In this document: positions 35,161 through 45,407 of the stretch, piece after piece
Position numbering within the stretch: the first letter of the stretch is position 1
Layout: each line of letters begins with the position of its first letter
NCBI RefSeq assembly: GCF_023035675.1
Contig: NZ_CP073136.1
Coordinates: 310,001-374,000, forward strand
DNA from: Borrelia hermsii DAH
GTDB taxonomy: Bacteria > Spirochaetota > Spirochaetia > Borreliales > Borreliaceae
DNA: 64,000 nt
Direction: 5' to 3'
Translations under genes and position numbers: made by a program
The notes under the pieces: generated by a model
The model's input: only the letters and a program-made list of their open reading frames with translations
Database searches by the model: none
Told to the model about the DNA's origin: nothing

Positions 35161-36213
35161 ATGAATGAATATGAAAAACAAGACACTTGCGTTGAAATCC
35201 AAACAGCAAACAAAAGAGCTTGGTTAAGATTTAAGGAAAATAAACTCGCATTTATTAGTATATTTATCATCGGATTTTACATACTAATTGCAATACTAAG
35301 ACCAATACTACCAACGTACAAATACTATACCCAAATAGTAGAACATGCTGATTTGCCCCCATCTCTTAAGTATGCCGGAGAACTCTGGTATGAAAAAGAA
35401 CTTAACTTCATAAAAAGATTAGCAGCAAAAGAAAAACGAGAAATAAACGAAGAAGAAAAAGCGAAACTAGAAGAAATCAAAAGAAAAATAGAAACCGATG
35501 TTCAAAAAATTGATGGAAAAGAAATTAAAATACACAAAAGAATATACCTACTAGGAACAGATAGTCTTGGAAGAGACTTGCTTGCAAGAATCATACAAGG
35601 AAGTCAGATATCAATATCTGTGGGCTTTATTGGGGCATTTATATCAATGATCATAGGCACTATAATAGGTGCGGTAGCGGGATTCTTTGGCGGTATTATC
35701 GATAGGATAATAACTAAAATAATAGAAATCCTTTATGTCCTACCTACCTTACTTGTCATAATAACTTTAATGACTATTATGGAAAGGAATGTCATCGGAT
35801 TATTTATTGCAATTAGCATCATCTCATGGCTAACAATTGCCAGAATCGTAAGAGGACAAGTAAAATCACTTGCAACATCTGAATTTATACAGGTAGCTAG
35901 AACATTAGGTGCAACAAATAGTAGAATGATATTCAAACATTTAATTCCTAATAGCTTTGGAATGATAGTAATAATTACAACAATGAATGTCCCATCATTC
36001 ATTATGCTTGAATCATTTCTATCATTTCTAGGTCTTGGAATATCAGCACCAATGACTAGTTGGGGAGAATTAATAAAAAATGGAATTCCTACATTTATTG
36101 AATACCCATGGAAAATCTTCATTCCAGCAACAGTCATGACAATATTCTTACTATTTATGAACTTTTTAGGCGATGGACTAAGAGATGCATTTGATCCAAA
36201 AGATAACCTTTAG
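35161..36213 (+). CDS. oppC: Oligopeptide ABC permease OppC
   Basis: 350-residue partner of OppB: one N-terminal helix, an inserted charged extracytoplasmic segment (about 65-130, KEKREINEEEKAKLEEI type), then LLGTDSLGRDLLARI, the OppC hallmark, and five more helices with the EAA loop VARTLGATNSRMIFKHLIPN. I use ATG at 35161 with AGGTGA in front; GTG at 35152 directly after the oppB stop is the alternative. The long charged insert is larger than in typical DppC proteins. Confidence 0.95.
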   Translation: MNEYEKQDTCVEIQTANKRAWLRFKENKLAFISIFIIGFYILIAILRPILPTYKYYTQIVEHADLPPSLKYAGELWYEKELNFIKRLAAKEKREINEEEKAKLEEIKRKIETDVQKIDGKEIKIHKRIYLLGTDSLGRDLLARIIQGSQISISVGFIGAFISMIIGTIIGAVAGFFGGIIDRIITKIIEILYVLPTLLVIITLMTIMERNVIGLFIAISIISWLTIARIVRGQVKSLATSEFIQVARTLGATNSRMIFKHLIPNSFGMIVIITTMNVPSFIMLESFLSFLGLGISAPMTSWGELIKNGIPTFIEYPWKIFIPATVMTIFLLFMNFLGDGLRDAFDPKDNL

Positions 36214-36222
36214 GAGACATTA

Positions 36223-37095
36223 ATGAGAGAAGACTATATACTGGACATAAGAAATCTATCAATTGAATTTAAGTTAAAGCATACAACAATACATCCTGTA
36301 AACAACATAAATTTAAAAATGAAAAAGGGGGAAATTAGAGCCATTGTCGGGGAATCTGGAAGTGGAAAATCTGTCACAAGCATGGCAATATTAAAACTAC
36401 TGCCTGAAACTACGACAGTATACAAAACTGGAGAAATACTATTTGAAGGTCAAGACTTACTAAAACTTAACGAAAAAGAACTTCAAAGTATTAGAGGTAA
36501 TAAAATAGCAATGATATTCCAAGATCCAATGACTTCTCTAAATCCATACTTAAAAATATCTACACAAATTGAAGAAACAATAATGTTGCACCAAAAATTA
36601 GATAAAAAGGCAGCAAAGCAAAAAACAATAGAAATGTTAAAAACAGTCGGTATTATAAATGCCGAAGAGAGAATAAAACATTATCCACACCAATTTTCAG
36701 GAGGAATGAGACAAAGAGTTATGATTGCAATGGCTCTCAGTTGTCGCCCATCATTATTAATTGCAGATGAACCTACCACAGCTCTTGATGTTACAATTCA
36801 AGAACAAATATTATTACTCATTAAAAACCTGTCTAAAAAATTTAATACCTCCACCATATTAATAACCCATGATTTAGGAGTAGTTGCAGAAATATGCGAT
36901 ACAGTCTCTGTAATGTACCAAGGAAAATTTGTAGAAGAAGGTACAGTACAAGAAATATTTAAAAACCCTAAGCATCCATACACAATTGGGCTTTTAAAAT
37001 CAATACTTACTCTTGATAAGGATCCAAATGAAAAACTTTATTCAATTAAAGATCATCCTATTGAACCTACTACAAATAAAATTGAGGTAATTTAA
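36223..37095 (+). CDS. oppD: Oligopeptide ABC ATPase OppD
   Basis: 290 residues: Walker [13 protein letters not shown]-loop [10 protein letters not shown], signature [15 protein letters not shown], Walker [13 protein letters not shown] and switch His ITHDLG. This is the OppD-type ATPase; it is shorter than usual (about 320-340) because the C-terminal tail after the oligopeptide block [10 protein letters not shown] is cut to about 30 residues. AGGAGA ribosome site. Its stop directly touches the oppF ATG. Confidence 0.95.
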   Translation: MREDYILDIRNLSIEFKLKHTTIHPVNNINLKMKKGEIRAIVGESGSGKSVTSMAILKLLPETTTVYKTGEILFEGQDLLKLNEKELQSIRGNKIAMIFQDPMTSLNPYLKISTQIEETIMLHQKLDKKAAKQKTIEMLKTVGIINAEERIKHYPHQFSGGMRQRVMIAMALSCRPSLLIADEPTTALDVTIQEQILLLIKNLSKKFNTSTILITHDLGVVAEICDTVSVMYQGKFVEEGTVQEIFKNPKHPYTIGLLKSILTLDKDPNEKLYSIKDHPIEPTTNKIEVI

Positions 37096-38088
37096 ATGAA
37101 AAATGAAAAAGATATAATCCTTAAAGTAGAAAACTTAGTACAAACATTTACAATTGGAGAAGACTTTTTATTTTGGAAAAACAAACGTAAAGTAAATGCC
37201 GTCAATGGTATCAGCTTTGAAGTTGAGCGCAACAAAACACTAGGACTTGTTGGAGAGTCTGGATGTGGCAAATCAACAACCTTAAGAACAATAATGCAAC
37301 TATATACACCAACATCTGGTAGCATATATTTCAATGGAAAAGATATTACTAAACTGTCAAAGAAAGAACTTTTAAAGACAAAAAAAGACATGCAGATGGT
37401 ATTTCAAGACCCACATACATCTCTCAATCCAAGAATGACAATAAAAGAAATCATAGCAGAACCATTAGTTATATACAATGAAAATAAGATTTTCCCAAGA
37501 ACCAAAAAAGAAATAGAAAAAAGAGTAAATGAATTAATAGATATTACTGGACTTGCAAAAAACATGCTATCTAGATATCCACACGAATTTTCAGGAGGAC
37601 AAAGACAAAGAATAGGAATAGCAAGAGCACTTGCACTAAATCCCAAACTCTTACTGCTAGATGAAGCTGTCTCTGCACTAGATGTATCAATCAGAGCACA
37701 AATTTTAAATTTGCTTAAAGATCTACAAAAAGAATTAAGTTTATCTTATCTGTTCATTTCACACGACTTGGCAGTAGTAAAATATATGAGCGATAAAATC
37801 GCCGTAATGTATCTGGGAGTCATCCTAGAGATTGCTCCTAGAGAAATTTTATTCTCAAATCCCAAACATCCATACACAAAGACATTAATAGCATCTATTC
37901 CTGACATTAATCCTGACAAAACTCAAAATAAAACTATTAAGCTCCTTGATGAACCATCTTTAATAAATATGCAAAACACATCTTTAACACCAGAAAATGC
38001 ATCTCTTGAGGAAGTCGAAAAGGATCATTTTGTATCTAAGTACCTCTTTGATGAAATGAATCGCTTGCTAAATAAAAATAATACTTAA
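37096..38088 (+). CDS. oppF: Oligopeptide ABC ATPase OppF
   Basis: 330 residues: Walker A GESGCGKSTTL, FQDPHTSLNPRM, signature FSGGQRQRIGIARAL, Walker B LLLLDEAVSALD (Ala replaces the usual Pro after DE) and FISHDLAVVKYMSD. It pairs with OppD to power OppBC. The ATG follows the oppD stop without a gap, so translation is coupled. Confidence 0.95.
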   Translation: MKNEKDIILKVENLVQTFTIGEDFLFWKNKRKVNAVNGISFEVERNKTLGLVGESGCGKSTTLRTIMQLYTPTSGSIYFNGKDITKLSKKELLKTKKDMQMVFQDPHTSLNPRMTIKEIIAEPLVIYNENKIFPRTKKEIEKRVNELIDITGLAKNMLSRYPHEFSGGQRQRIGIARALALNPKLLLLDEAVSALDVSIRAQILNLLKDLQKELSLSYLFISHDLAVVKYMSDKIAVMYLGVILEIAPREILFSNPKHPYTKTLIASIPDINPDKTQNKTIKLLDEPSLINMQNTSLTPENASLEEVEKDHFVSKYLFDEMNRLLNKNNT

Positions 38089-38211
38089 GACAAGTAAAGG
38101 TCCAACTTTTATTTAGTTTAACTCAAGTTTTTCTATTTAAGCTTTATAAGATCATGTAAGCTCTTTGTTTAAGTTCAAGCTTAATTCTATATTTCTGTAA
38201 GTCAATTGTAT

Positions 38212-38244
38212 TTAAGAACTGATAATAAGAATTGAAGTTCTTAA
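38212..38244. terminator. Candidate bidirectional terminator between oppF and the P26-like gene
   Basis: TTAAGAACT (38212-38220) pairs with AGTTCTTAA (38236-38244) around a 15-base loop, between two convergent genes. Stem only 9 bp, without a strong U-tract. Confidence 0.35.
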
Positions 38245-38251
38245 CCTCAGA

Positions 38252-39007
38252 TTAATTATCAAAATAAGAAACTTCAAAATCAATCTTATTGTCAAGACCT
38301 TCAACTGAATATAGATTAATTCTATTAACATTATTCTTATCTATAACCTTATTTCCAGAATCGACAAAATAATAATAAATCCTACCCTTCGGAAGGTCTT
38401 TAAGCTTAATAGTATATACACCCTTATGAGGCTCCTGTTCAACCAATCTATTTAAAAATGGATTAAAATTATTAAAATTGCCAGCTATTGTAATAATCTG
38501 TCCAGGACGACCTATATAAAAAATTTCAACTTCTCTACCATCAGAAGAATCAATCGGATTTCGTAAAGACACATAACTATGATCTACGCCTATGTCAATT
38601 ATAGAAAACGGTATTAAATCTTTATTAAACACCACATTTTTATTATATTCATCATTCGTCCAAATGCCATCCACAACAAGCCTATATTTAATCCTACCAA
38701 CTCCATGAGGGAGATTGATCTTGACAAAAAAAAGACCATACTTATTTTTTTTAAATAAATACTTTTTTGCATAACTATCAAAATCAAAAGCAGCAAAAAC
38801 TTTTCTAATGCCCTTACTTGGAGGATAGAACATAATGACTCTCTTAGAGTCAACAATTGGCAATAAATTATCTTTTCTTGTTGAAACTTCTAAAAATTCA
38901 TTTAAAGATAAATCAAAATTTTCGATTATGTAACCTTGTGAGCAAACATTAGCAATATTAAAGAAAAAGAATATAAAATAAAATAACCATTTCAAAGTTC
39001 TTTCCAT
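38252..39007 (-). CDS. Exported P26-like protein with two E-set/CBM48-like domains (BB0336-like)
   Basis: 251 residues with a signal peptide (LFYFIFFFFNIANVCSQ). Two beta-sandwich repeats follow: about 50-125 (RVIMFYPPSKGIRKVFAAFDF ... IKYRLVVDGIWTNDEYN) and about 145-225 (VEIFYIGRPGQIITIAGNFN ... KGRIYYYFVDSGN). Both follow the AMPK/glycogen-binding (CBM48) early-set pattern of V..AG.F..W/F and Y.Y.VDG. The protein is periplasmic or surface linked. Binding of a carbohydrate is not shown; many such domains only bind proteins. Confidence 0.8.
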   Translation of the reverse strand: MERTLKWLFYFIFFFFNIANVCSQGYIIENFDLSLNEFLEVSTRKDNLLPIVDSKRVIMFYPPSKGIRKVFAAFDFDSYAKKYLFKKNKYGLFFVKINLPHGVGRIKYRLVVDGIWTNDEYNKNVVFNKDLIPFSIIDIGVDHSYVSLRNPIDSSDGREVEIFYIGRPGQIITIAGNFNNFNPFLNRLVEQEPHKGVYTIKLKDLPKGRIYYYFVDSGNKVIDKNNVNRINLYSVEGLDNKIDFEVSYFDN

Positions 39008-39030
39008 GATTTAATTGTAAAATCCAATAA

Positions 39031-40428
<1,398 letters not shown>

Positions 40429-40430
40429 TA

Positions 40431-40464
40431 TAAATTAAAGCCCTCATAAGAGGGCTTTAATTTA
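40431..40464. terminator. Bidirectional terminator between eno and rpsI
   Basis: A 15-bp perfect stem, TAAATTAAAGCCCTC with its complement, closed by an ATAA loop. A/T-rich arms on both sides give U-tracts in both directions, fitting two convergent operons. Confidence 0.9.
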
Positions 40465-40491
40465 TACAAACAAAATAACAAAAACAAATAC

Positions 40492-40902
40492 TTATCTTTT
40501 AGAAAATTGAAAACTCTTCCTAGCTTTTTTCTTCCCGAACTTTTTACGTTCAACTTTTCGTGGATCTCTTGTTAAAAACCCATTAGATTTAAGAATCATC
40601 TTATGCTCTTCATCAAGATTAAAAAGAGCTCTTGCAATACCATGCCTAATGGCACCAGCCTGACCCGAAATGCCCCCGCCATAAATATTAATGTAAAGAT
40701 CATATTTTCCAAGAGTATTTGTTAAAACTAATGGAGATAGAGCAATTGTTTTTAACTTTTCAAGTTGCATATAAGAATCAAAATCCCTACTATTAATCTT
40801 AATATCACCTTTACCTTCCCTAATGTAAACCCTAGCAACAGAAGATTTTCTCCTTCCCGTACCCATTCCTAAATTAATACCCTTAACATCTGACTTTGCC
40901 AT
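40492..40902 (-). CDS. rpsI: 30S ribosomal protein S9
   Basis: 136 residues. [38 protein letters not shown] and the C-terminal [17 protein letters not shown] with the conserved arginine end that reaches the P-site tRNA are all present. It follows rplM by ten bases in the usual L13-S9 pair. Confidence 0.98.
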   Translation of the reverse strand: MAKSDVKGINLGMGTGRRKSSVARVYIREGKGDIKINSRDFDSYMQLEKLKTIALSPLVLTNTLGKYDLYINIYGGGISGQAGAIRHGIARALFNLDEEHKMILKSNGFLTRDPRKVERKKFGKKKARKSFQFSKR

Positions 40903-40912
40903 TTTTCCTCTC

Positions 40913-41362
40913 TTAATTTGCCTCTAATTTATAAAGATTTTGAGCTTTAAGCGTATGATTAGAATCGGCAAAAACTTTAAGATTCCTAAAAAGCTCACGC
41001 CCCAAAGGTCCCTTTGGTAACATACCCTTAATAGCTATTTCAAGAGGAGCTGTTGGCTTTCTCTCAGATAATGTTCTAAAAGTATCAGAATAAAGACCTC
41101 CAGGATATCTTGAATGTCTATAATAGATCTTCTGAGAATATTTCTTACCAGTAAGCCTAATCTTTGAAGCATTAACAATTATAACATTATCACCTAAATC
41201 TTGGTGAGGAGTATAATACGGCTTATGCTTACCTCTCAAAATTTTAACAGCTTCTGTAGCAATTCTACCAAGAACTTTATCTGACGCATCAATCACATAC
41301 CATTTTTTCTCTACATACTTAGGCTTAATCCATATTGTCTTATTATTCGTTATCCTATTCAT
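40913..41362 (-). CDS. rplM: 50S ribosomal protein L13
   Basis: 149 residues with the L13 blocks [49 protein letters not shown] and [22 protein letters not shown] good promoter lies 50-78 bases upstream (41411-41439), giving a leader of about 40 bases with GAGGA before the ATG. Confidence 0.98.
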   Translation of the reverse strand: MNRITNNKTIWIKPKYVEKKWYVIDASDKVLGRIATEAVKILRGKHKPYYTPHQDLGDNVIIVNASKIRLTGKKYSQKIYYRHSRYPGGLYSDTFRTLSERKPTAPLEIAIKGMLPKGPLGRELFRNLKVFADSNHTLKAQNLYKLEAN

Positions 41363-41410
41363 AATAATATACAGTCCTCACTTAGATATTCTACAAAGTT
41401 ATACTTTTTC

Positions 41411-41439
41411 ATTGTATTATTTGTAAGTTAACCTGTCAA
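41411..41439 (-). promoter_or_regulatory. Sigma-70 promoter of rplM-rpsI
   Basis: Minus strand: TTGACA (41439-41434), 17 bases, TACAAT (41416-41411). Consensus -35, near-consensus -10 and ideal spacing. It sits in the gap after the unknown gene at 41442. Confidence 0.78.
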
Positions 41440-41441
41440 TA

Positions 41442-42227
41442 CTAACAGCCAAATTTATCCTGTAGTCTAAGAGCAACCTTTCGAAATCCATCTAAATCTC
41501 CTTTAGAAAACTTTAAAGGAATAAGCGAAGGAATATCAAAACTAGGACTAATTAAATAGCCATTTTTTAAATACTCATTAAAAACTTCATTATGATGCTC
41601 AGATTTATAAATAGGAAACATATATCTACCAATTAGCTTAAACATAGGCGTAGCAAAAATATCAAAATTAATTTTAGAACTCTTTTCATAAGACAAAATC
41701 TTAGCAAGCATATGCCTAGCAACAGCTAAAGTTAAAGCATCAAGAGGATCTCTAAATTCTATTTTTCTAGATAAATTATCTACTATAGCAATGCTGATAG
41801 ACATGCATCCAGGCATTGGAATATCGACAAGCATAGGATACCTAAAATTATTAAATCCAGCTCTAAACTCATATATGCCCAGTTGTTCTTCCCAAGGCTT
41901 ACTAAAACAATGCTGGCCTGTTAAAGATAATAAAAACTCTCTAGCATCCCTTTCAAACTTAAAAATACATACAAATCCTGCTTCTTTAAAAAAAGAAAAA
42001 AGAATATTTTCAAATTGTTTCCTAAATACTGAAGGATACGAAGCCGTCAGACCCCTTGAAAAAGTTTGCTTAAGAATAAGATTTAAACCTTGAACCCTAT
42101 GTCCTAAAAAATTTAATCCCCCATTCAAGTATAAATCTAAATACCTATTACCCCTAATATCATAAAGGTAAAAAAATCTTGCCCTTTTAATTATTGGAAA
42201 ACAACTAAGCAAAGACTTACTACACAT
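41442..42227 (-). CDS. Aminotransferase-like protein without visible catalytic core, BB0340-like
   Basis: 261 residues, no signal peptide. The N-terminus FYLYDIRGNRYLDLYLNGGLNFLGHR is very like the start of class III (fold type I) aminotransferases such as glutamate-1-semialdehyde mutase (V.D.DGN.Y.D...G....GH). The C-terminus (EYLKNGYLISPSFDIPSLIPLKFSKGDLDGF) resembles their C-terminal small domain. The middle part with the PLP-lysine is missing or unrecognisable; the family normally has about 430 residues. Its start overlaps gatB by 8 bases. Function unknown. Confidence 0.75.
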   Translation of the reverse strand: MCSKSLLSCFPIIKRARFFYLYDIRGNRYLDLYLNGGLNFLGHRVQGLNLILKQTFSRGLTASYPSVFRKQFENILFSFFKEAGFVCIFKFERDAREFLLSLTGQHCFSKPWEEQLGIYEFRAGFNNFRYPMLVDIPMPGCMSISIAIVDNLSRKIEFRDPLDALTLAVARHMLAKILSYEKSSKINFDIFATPMFKLIGRYMFPIYKSEHHNEVFNEYLKNGYLISPSFDIPSLIPLKFSKGDLDGFRKVALRLQDKFGC

Positions 42228-43677
42228 CCCTTAATTTATTCATTAAAATTTCATTTGCAAAGGCAGGATTAACCCTACCAGAAGTTTTAAGCATAATTTG
42301 ACCCATCATAAACTTAATTGCATGACTCTTACCCTTTTTATAAAGTTCAATTGATTTAGGATTTTCATTTAAAACTTCAAGCACAACTGATTCAATAAAA
42401 GATTTATCACTTATCTGCTCTAGATTTTTTTCATTAATAATGATAGCAGGGGAAACGTTTCTCTTAAGCATTTCTAAAAATATTTCTTTTGCGATCTTGC
42501 CACTCACCTTACCACTAACAATAAATTCAACAAGTTCACTAATATATGATGGCGGTAAATTAAAATCAAGTATACTTATTTCTCTATCATTTAGTACACT
42601 TAATACTTCAGATAATATCCAATTTGAAACTCTCTTGGGATCACTTGAAGTCATTGCTGCCTCTTCAAAATATTTAACCAAGTTTTTATCAGAAGTTAAA
42701 GTCACAACATCAAAATTACTAAGGCCATATTGCTCTTTTAACCTAATTCTTGTATCCAAAGGCAACTCCACCATTTTATTAGACTTTATGCTTTCAATAT
42801 AAACATCATCAAGTTTGATCAAAGGCAAATCGGGATCCTTTATATAACGATAATCAGCCACAGTTTCTTTGCTCCTTTGAAACACTGTAATCCCCCTTTT
42901 ATCATCAAAACCCATTGTATGCTTACCTATACTTTCAAAAGTTTTTCTATGTAAAATCCATTCTTCTTTTTGTCTTGATTCTTCATAATCAATTGCCAAC
43001 TTTATTGATTTAAAAGAATTTAAATTCTTTATCTCAGAAATGGGAGTTTTATACTCAACATCATTCTCATTGATAAGTAAATTAACATTAACATCGCAAC
43101 GGAATGACCCGTTTTCCATGCTACAATCAGATAAATCAAGATATCTAAAAATTTCTCTTAAAGAATTCAGATAAGCTACAGCTTCTTCTCCGCTATTAAT
43201 ATCTGGTTCTGAGACAATTTCTAGCAATGGCGCACCTGCACGATTAAAATCAATATAACTTCGATTTTCACTTTCAAGCAAATGCAAGCTCTTGCCAGAA
43301 TCTTCTTCCATATGTATCCTAACAATATTAATCTTTTTTAAACCTGAGGAAGTTTCAATAAAAATAAATCCATTATTACAAATTGGTGCATCATTTTGAG
43401 ATATTTGATATCCCTTAGGTAAATCGGGATAAACATAATGCTTTCTATCAAACTTAACAATATTTCTAATTTTAGAATTAGTAGCATGCCCAGCCAAAAT
43501 TGCACTATTAATAAGTTCCTTATTTACGCTAGGTAATGCTCCAGGAAGTCCAAGACATGTCGGACAAGTACGAGAATTTGGAATTCCCCCAAAATCATTC
43601 TTACACCCACAAAAAGCTTTGGTTTTTAATCCTAATTGTACATGAACTTCTAAACCAACAAGTAATCTATATTCCAT
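42220..43677 (-). CDS. gatB: Asp-tRNA(Asn)/Glu-tRNA(Gln) amidotransferase subunit B
   Basis: 485-residue subunit that binds and activates the mischarged tRNA. Family blocks: GLEVHVQLGLKTKAFCGC with the zinc cysteines, CPTCLGLPGALP, KHYVYPDLPKGYQISQ, HMEEDSGKSLH and DFNRAGAPLLEIVSEPD; the helical tail domain that recognises tRNA is at the C-terminus. Borrelia lacks GlnRS and needs this complex for Gln-tRNA. It begins right after the gatA stop. Confidence 0.97.
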   Translation of the reverse strand: MEYRLLVGLEVHVQLGLKTKAFCGCKNDFGGIPNSRTCPTCLGLPGALPSVNKELINSAILAGHATNSKIRNIVKFDRKHYVYPDLPKGYQISQNDAPICNNGFIFIETSSGLKKINIVRIHMEEDSGKSLHLLESENRSYIDFNRAGAPLLEIVSEPDINSGEEAVAYLNSLREIFRYLDLSDCSMENGSFRCDVNVNLLINENDVEYKTPISEIKNLNSFKSIKLAIDYEESRQKEEWILHRKTFESIGKHTMGFDDKRGITVFQRSKETVADYRYIKDPDLPLIKLDDVYIESIKSNKMVELPLDTRIRLKEQYGLSNFDVVTLTSDKNLVKYFEEAAMTSSDPKRVSNWILSEVLSVLNDREISILDFNLPPSYISELVEFIVSGKVSGKIAKEIFLEMLKRNVSPAIIINEKNLEQISDKSFIESVVLEVLNENPKSIELYKKGKSHAIKFMMGQIMLKTSGRVNPAFANEILMNKLRDV

Positions 43678-45111
43678 TTAATCTAATTCCTCTATTACAT
43701 TTTTTGCAAAATTTAAAAGCTCAAAATCTCTCTTAACTTGACCAATTATTTGCATACCAATAGGTAATCCTCTATAATCTTGAGCAAAGGGAATAGAGAG
43801 TGCAGGGGCTCCAACAAGATTAGCAATTACAGTACACAAATCAGAATAATACATTTTCATAGGATCATCAAAATTTTCACCGATTTTAAAAGGTTTTACA
43901 AAGCTTGTAGGCGTAATAATATATGAACAATTATTAAAAATTTCACTGAATTTCGGAACTAATACATTTTCAATAATTTTACAAGCTTTTGCATAATACT
44001 GCAAATCATAACCTTCTGACAACAAGTAATTACCAAGCACAATACGCCTTTTAACTTCTTCTTTTAAAAATAAACTCCTATGCTTATAATAAAAATCATT
44101 AAGACTTAATTCATCATTTAATCTTTTGCCATAATGAAGACAAGTATAACGAGCAAGATTAGATGCAGCTTCAACTGGAGATACTGAATAGTAAAGAGAG
44201 AGTATGCAATTAACCACCTCTATTGAAACCTCATGTATTTCAACTCCTCTGTTTAAAAGCCCAGATTTAAATTTAGAAAACTCACGGGCAATCTCTGGTT
44301 CCATCAAATCCTCACTGAGTTCTTTAATTACAGCCAATTTGGTGCCTGCTAAAGGATTACTCAACAATGGATAAGGTTCTTGAATAATATCTATGCTAGT
44401 AGCATCCATCTTATCAATTCCACAAGTATATTTTAATATCAAAGCCACATCATCAATAGAATTAGCAAAAAATCCTATTTGATCAAGAGATGACGCATAT
44501 GATGCAAGCCCATAACGAGACAAACCTCCATAAGAAGGCTTAAACCCAATTAAACCTGAAAAAGAAGCAGGAAGCCTAACAGACCCTCCGGTATCGCTAC
44601 CAAGTGCAAAAGGAGCTTGATTATCAGCAACAACGGCTCCAGAACCGCCAGAACTACCACCCACAACATATTCTTTATTTAAAGGATTAAGCGTAACACC
44701 ATAATAAGAAAATTCACAAGATGAACCCATTGCAAACTCATCCATATTAGTTCTACCAATTAAAATTGCACCGTTATCTTTTAATCTCTTAATAACAGTC
44801 GCATCATAAGGAGAAATATATCCTTGCAAAAGTTCAGATGCACAAGTTAATCCCTTATTTTTAACTGAAATATTATCCTTAACAGCAATAGGCATACCAA
44901 TTAAAGGCAAATCTTGTCCTTCACCTCTACTTAAAAGTTCATCATATTCTTTTGCCAATTCTAATGCATCATCAAAAAACTCAATATATCCATTAATATC
45001 TTTATTTGCTTCATAAAGCTCCTTATAAAAGAGCACAATATCATAAATCTTACACTTCCGAGTTAATATTAATTCCCTAATCTTTATTAAACTTAAACCC
45101 CTGAAATCCAA
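43678..45111 (-). CDS. gatA: Asp-tRNA(Asn)/Glu-tRNA(Gln) amidotransferase subunit A
   Basis: 477-residue amidase that frees ammonia from glutamine. The Ser-cisSer-Lys triad is visible: Lys in MPIAVKDNIS, cis-Ser and nucleophile Ser in VGGSSGGSG and ALGSDTGGSVRLPAS. The start is TTG at 45111 with GGGAG seven bases upstream. It lies eleven bases after gatC and adjoins gatB. Confidence 0.97.
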   Translation of the reverse strand: MDFRGLSLIKIRELILTRKCKIYDIVLFYKELYEANKDINGYIEFFDDALELAKEYDELLSRGEGQDLPLIGMPIAVKDNISVKNKGLTCASELLQGYISPYDATVIKRLKDNGAILIGRTNMDEFAMGSSCEFSYYGVTLNPLNKEYVVGGSSGGSGAVVADNQAPFALGSDTGGSVRLPASFSGLIGFKPSYGGLSRYGLASYASSLDQIGFFANSIDDVALILKYTCGIDKMDATSIDIIQEPYPLLSNPLAGTKLAVIKELSEDLMEPEIAREFSKFKSGLLNRGVEIHEVSIEVVNCILSLYYSVSPVEAASNLARYTCLHYGKRLNDELSLNDFYYKHRSLFLKEEVKRRIVLGNYLLSEGYDLQYYAKACKIIENVLVPKFSEIFNNCSYIITPTSFVKPFKIGENFDDPMKMYYSDLCTVIANLVGAPALSIPFAQDYRGLPIGMQIIGQVKRDFELLNFAKNVIEELD

Positions 45112-45122
45112 CTCAATACTCC

Positions 45123-45398
45123 CTATTCAAGTACTTTGGGTGATGAAAAGTAACCATCCACAAATACATTGCTAAAATTTTTAATAGATTCAATCGTCAA
45201 AGAAGGTAAAACCTCATCGTTCCTTAAATCAGAAAAGTCGCATGTTTTTTTTTGAATTACATCTTTTATCTCAAATTCAGAAATCTTATTTAACATGCCA
45301 ACAATTTTCTCAAATTTTACGACAAATTTCAGTTCTTCACTCTTACTGAATCTTAATAAACTCAACTTCAAACTATCTTCTAAATGAATGTCTCTCAA
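45123..45398 (-). CDS. gatC: Amidotransferase subunit C
   Basis: 91-residue helical clamp protein that stabilises the GatA-GatB contact. The pattern EDSLKLSLLRFSKSE...FEKIVGMLNKISEFEI and the tail DEVLPSLTIESIKNF match GatC. Start TTG at 45398 behind AGAGG. Position ahead of gatA supports the name, since small GatC proteins are poorly conserved. Confidence 0.9.
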   Translation of the reverse strand: MRDIHLEDSLKLSLLRFSKSEELKFVVKFEKIVGMLNKISEFEIKDVIQKKTCDFSDLRNDEVLPSLTIESIKNFSNVFVDGYFSSPKVLE

Positions 45399-45407
45399 AT
45401 TTTACCT

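Noticed and set aside
35733..36137. Antisense frame of 134 codons inside oppC
   Set aside because: Shadow of a real gene; hydrophobic low-quality translation, no ribosome site, no domain.
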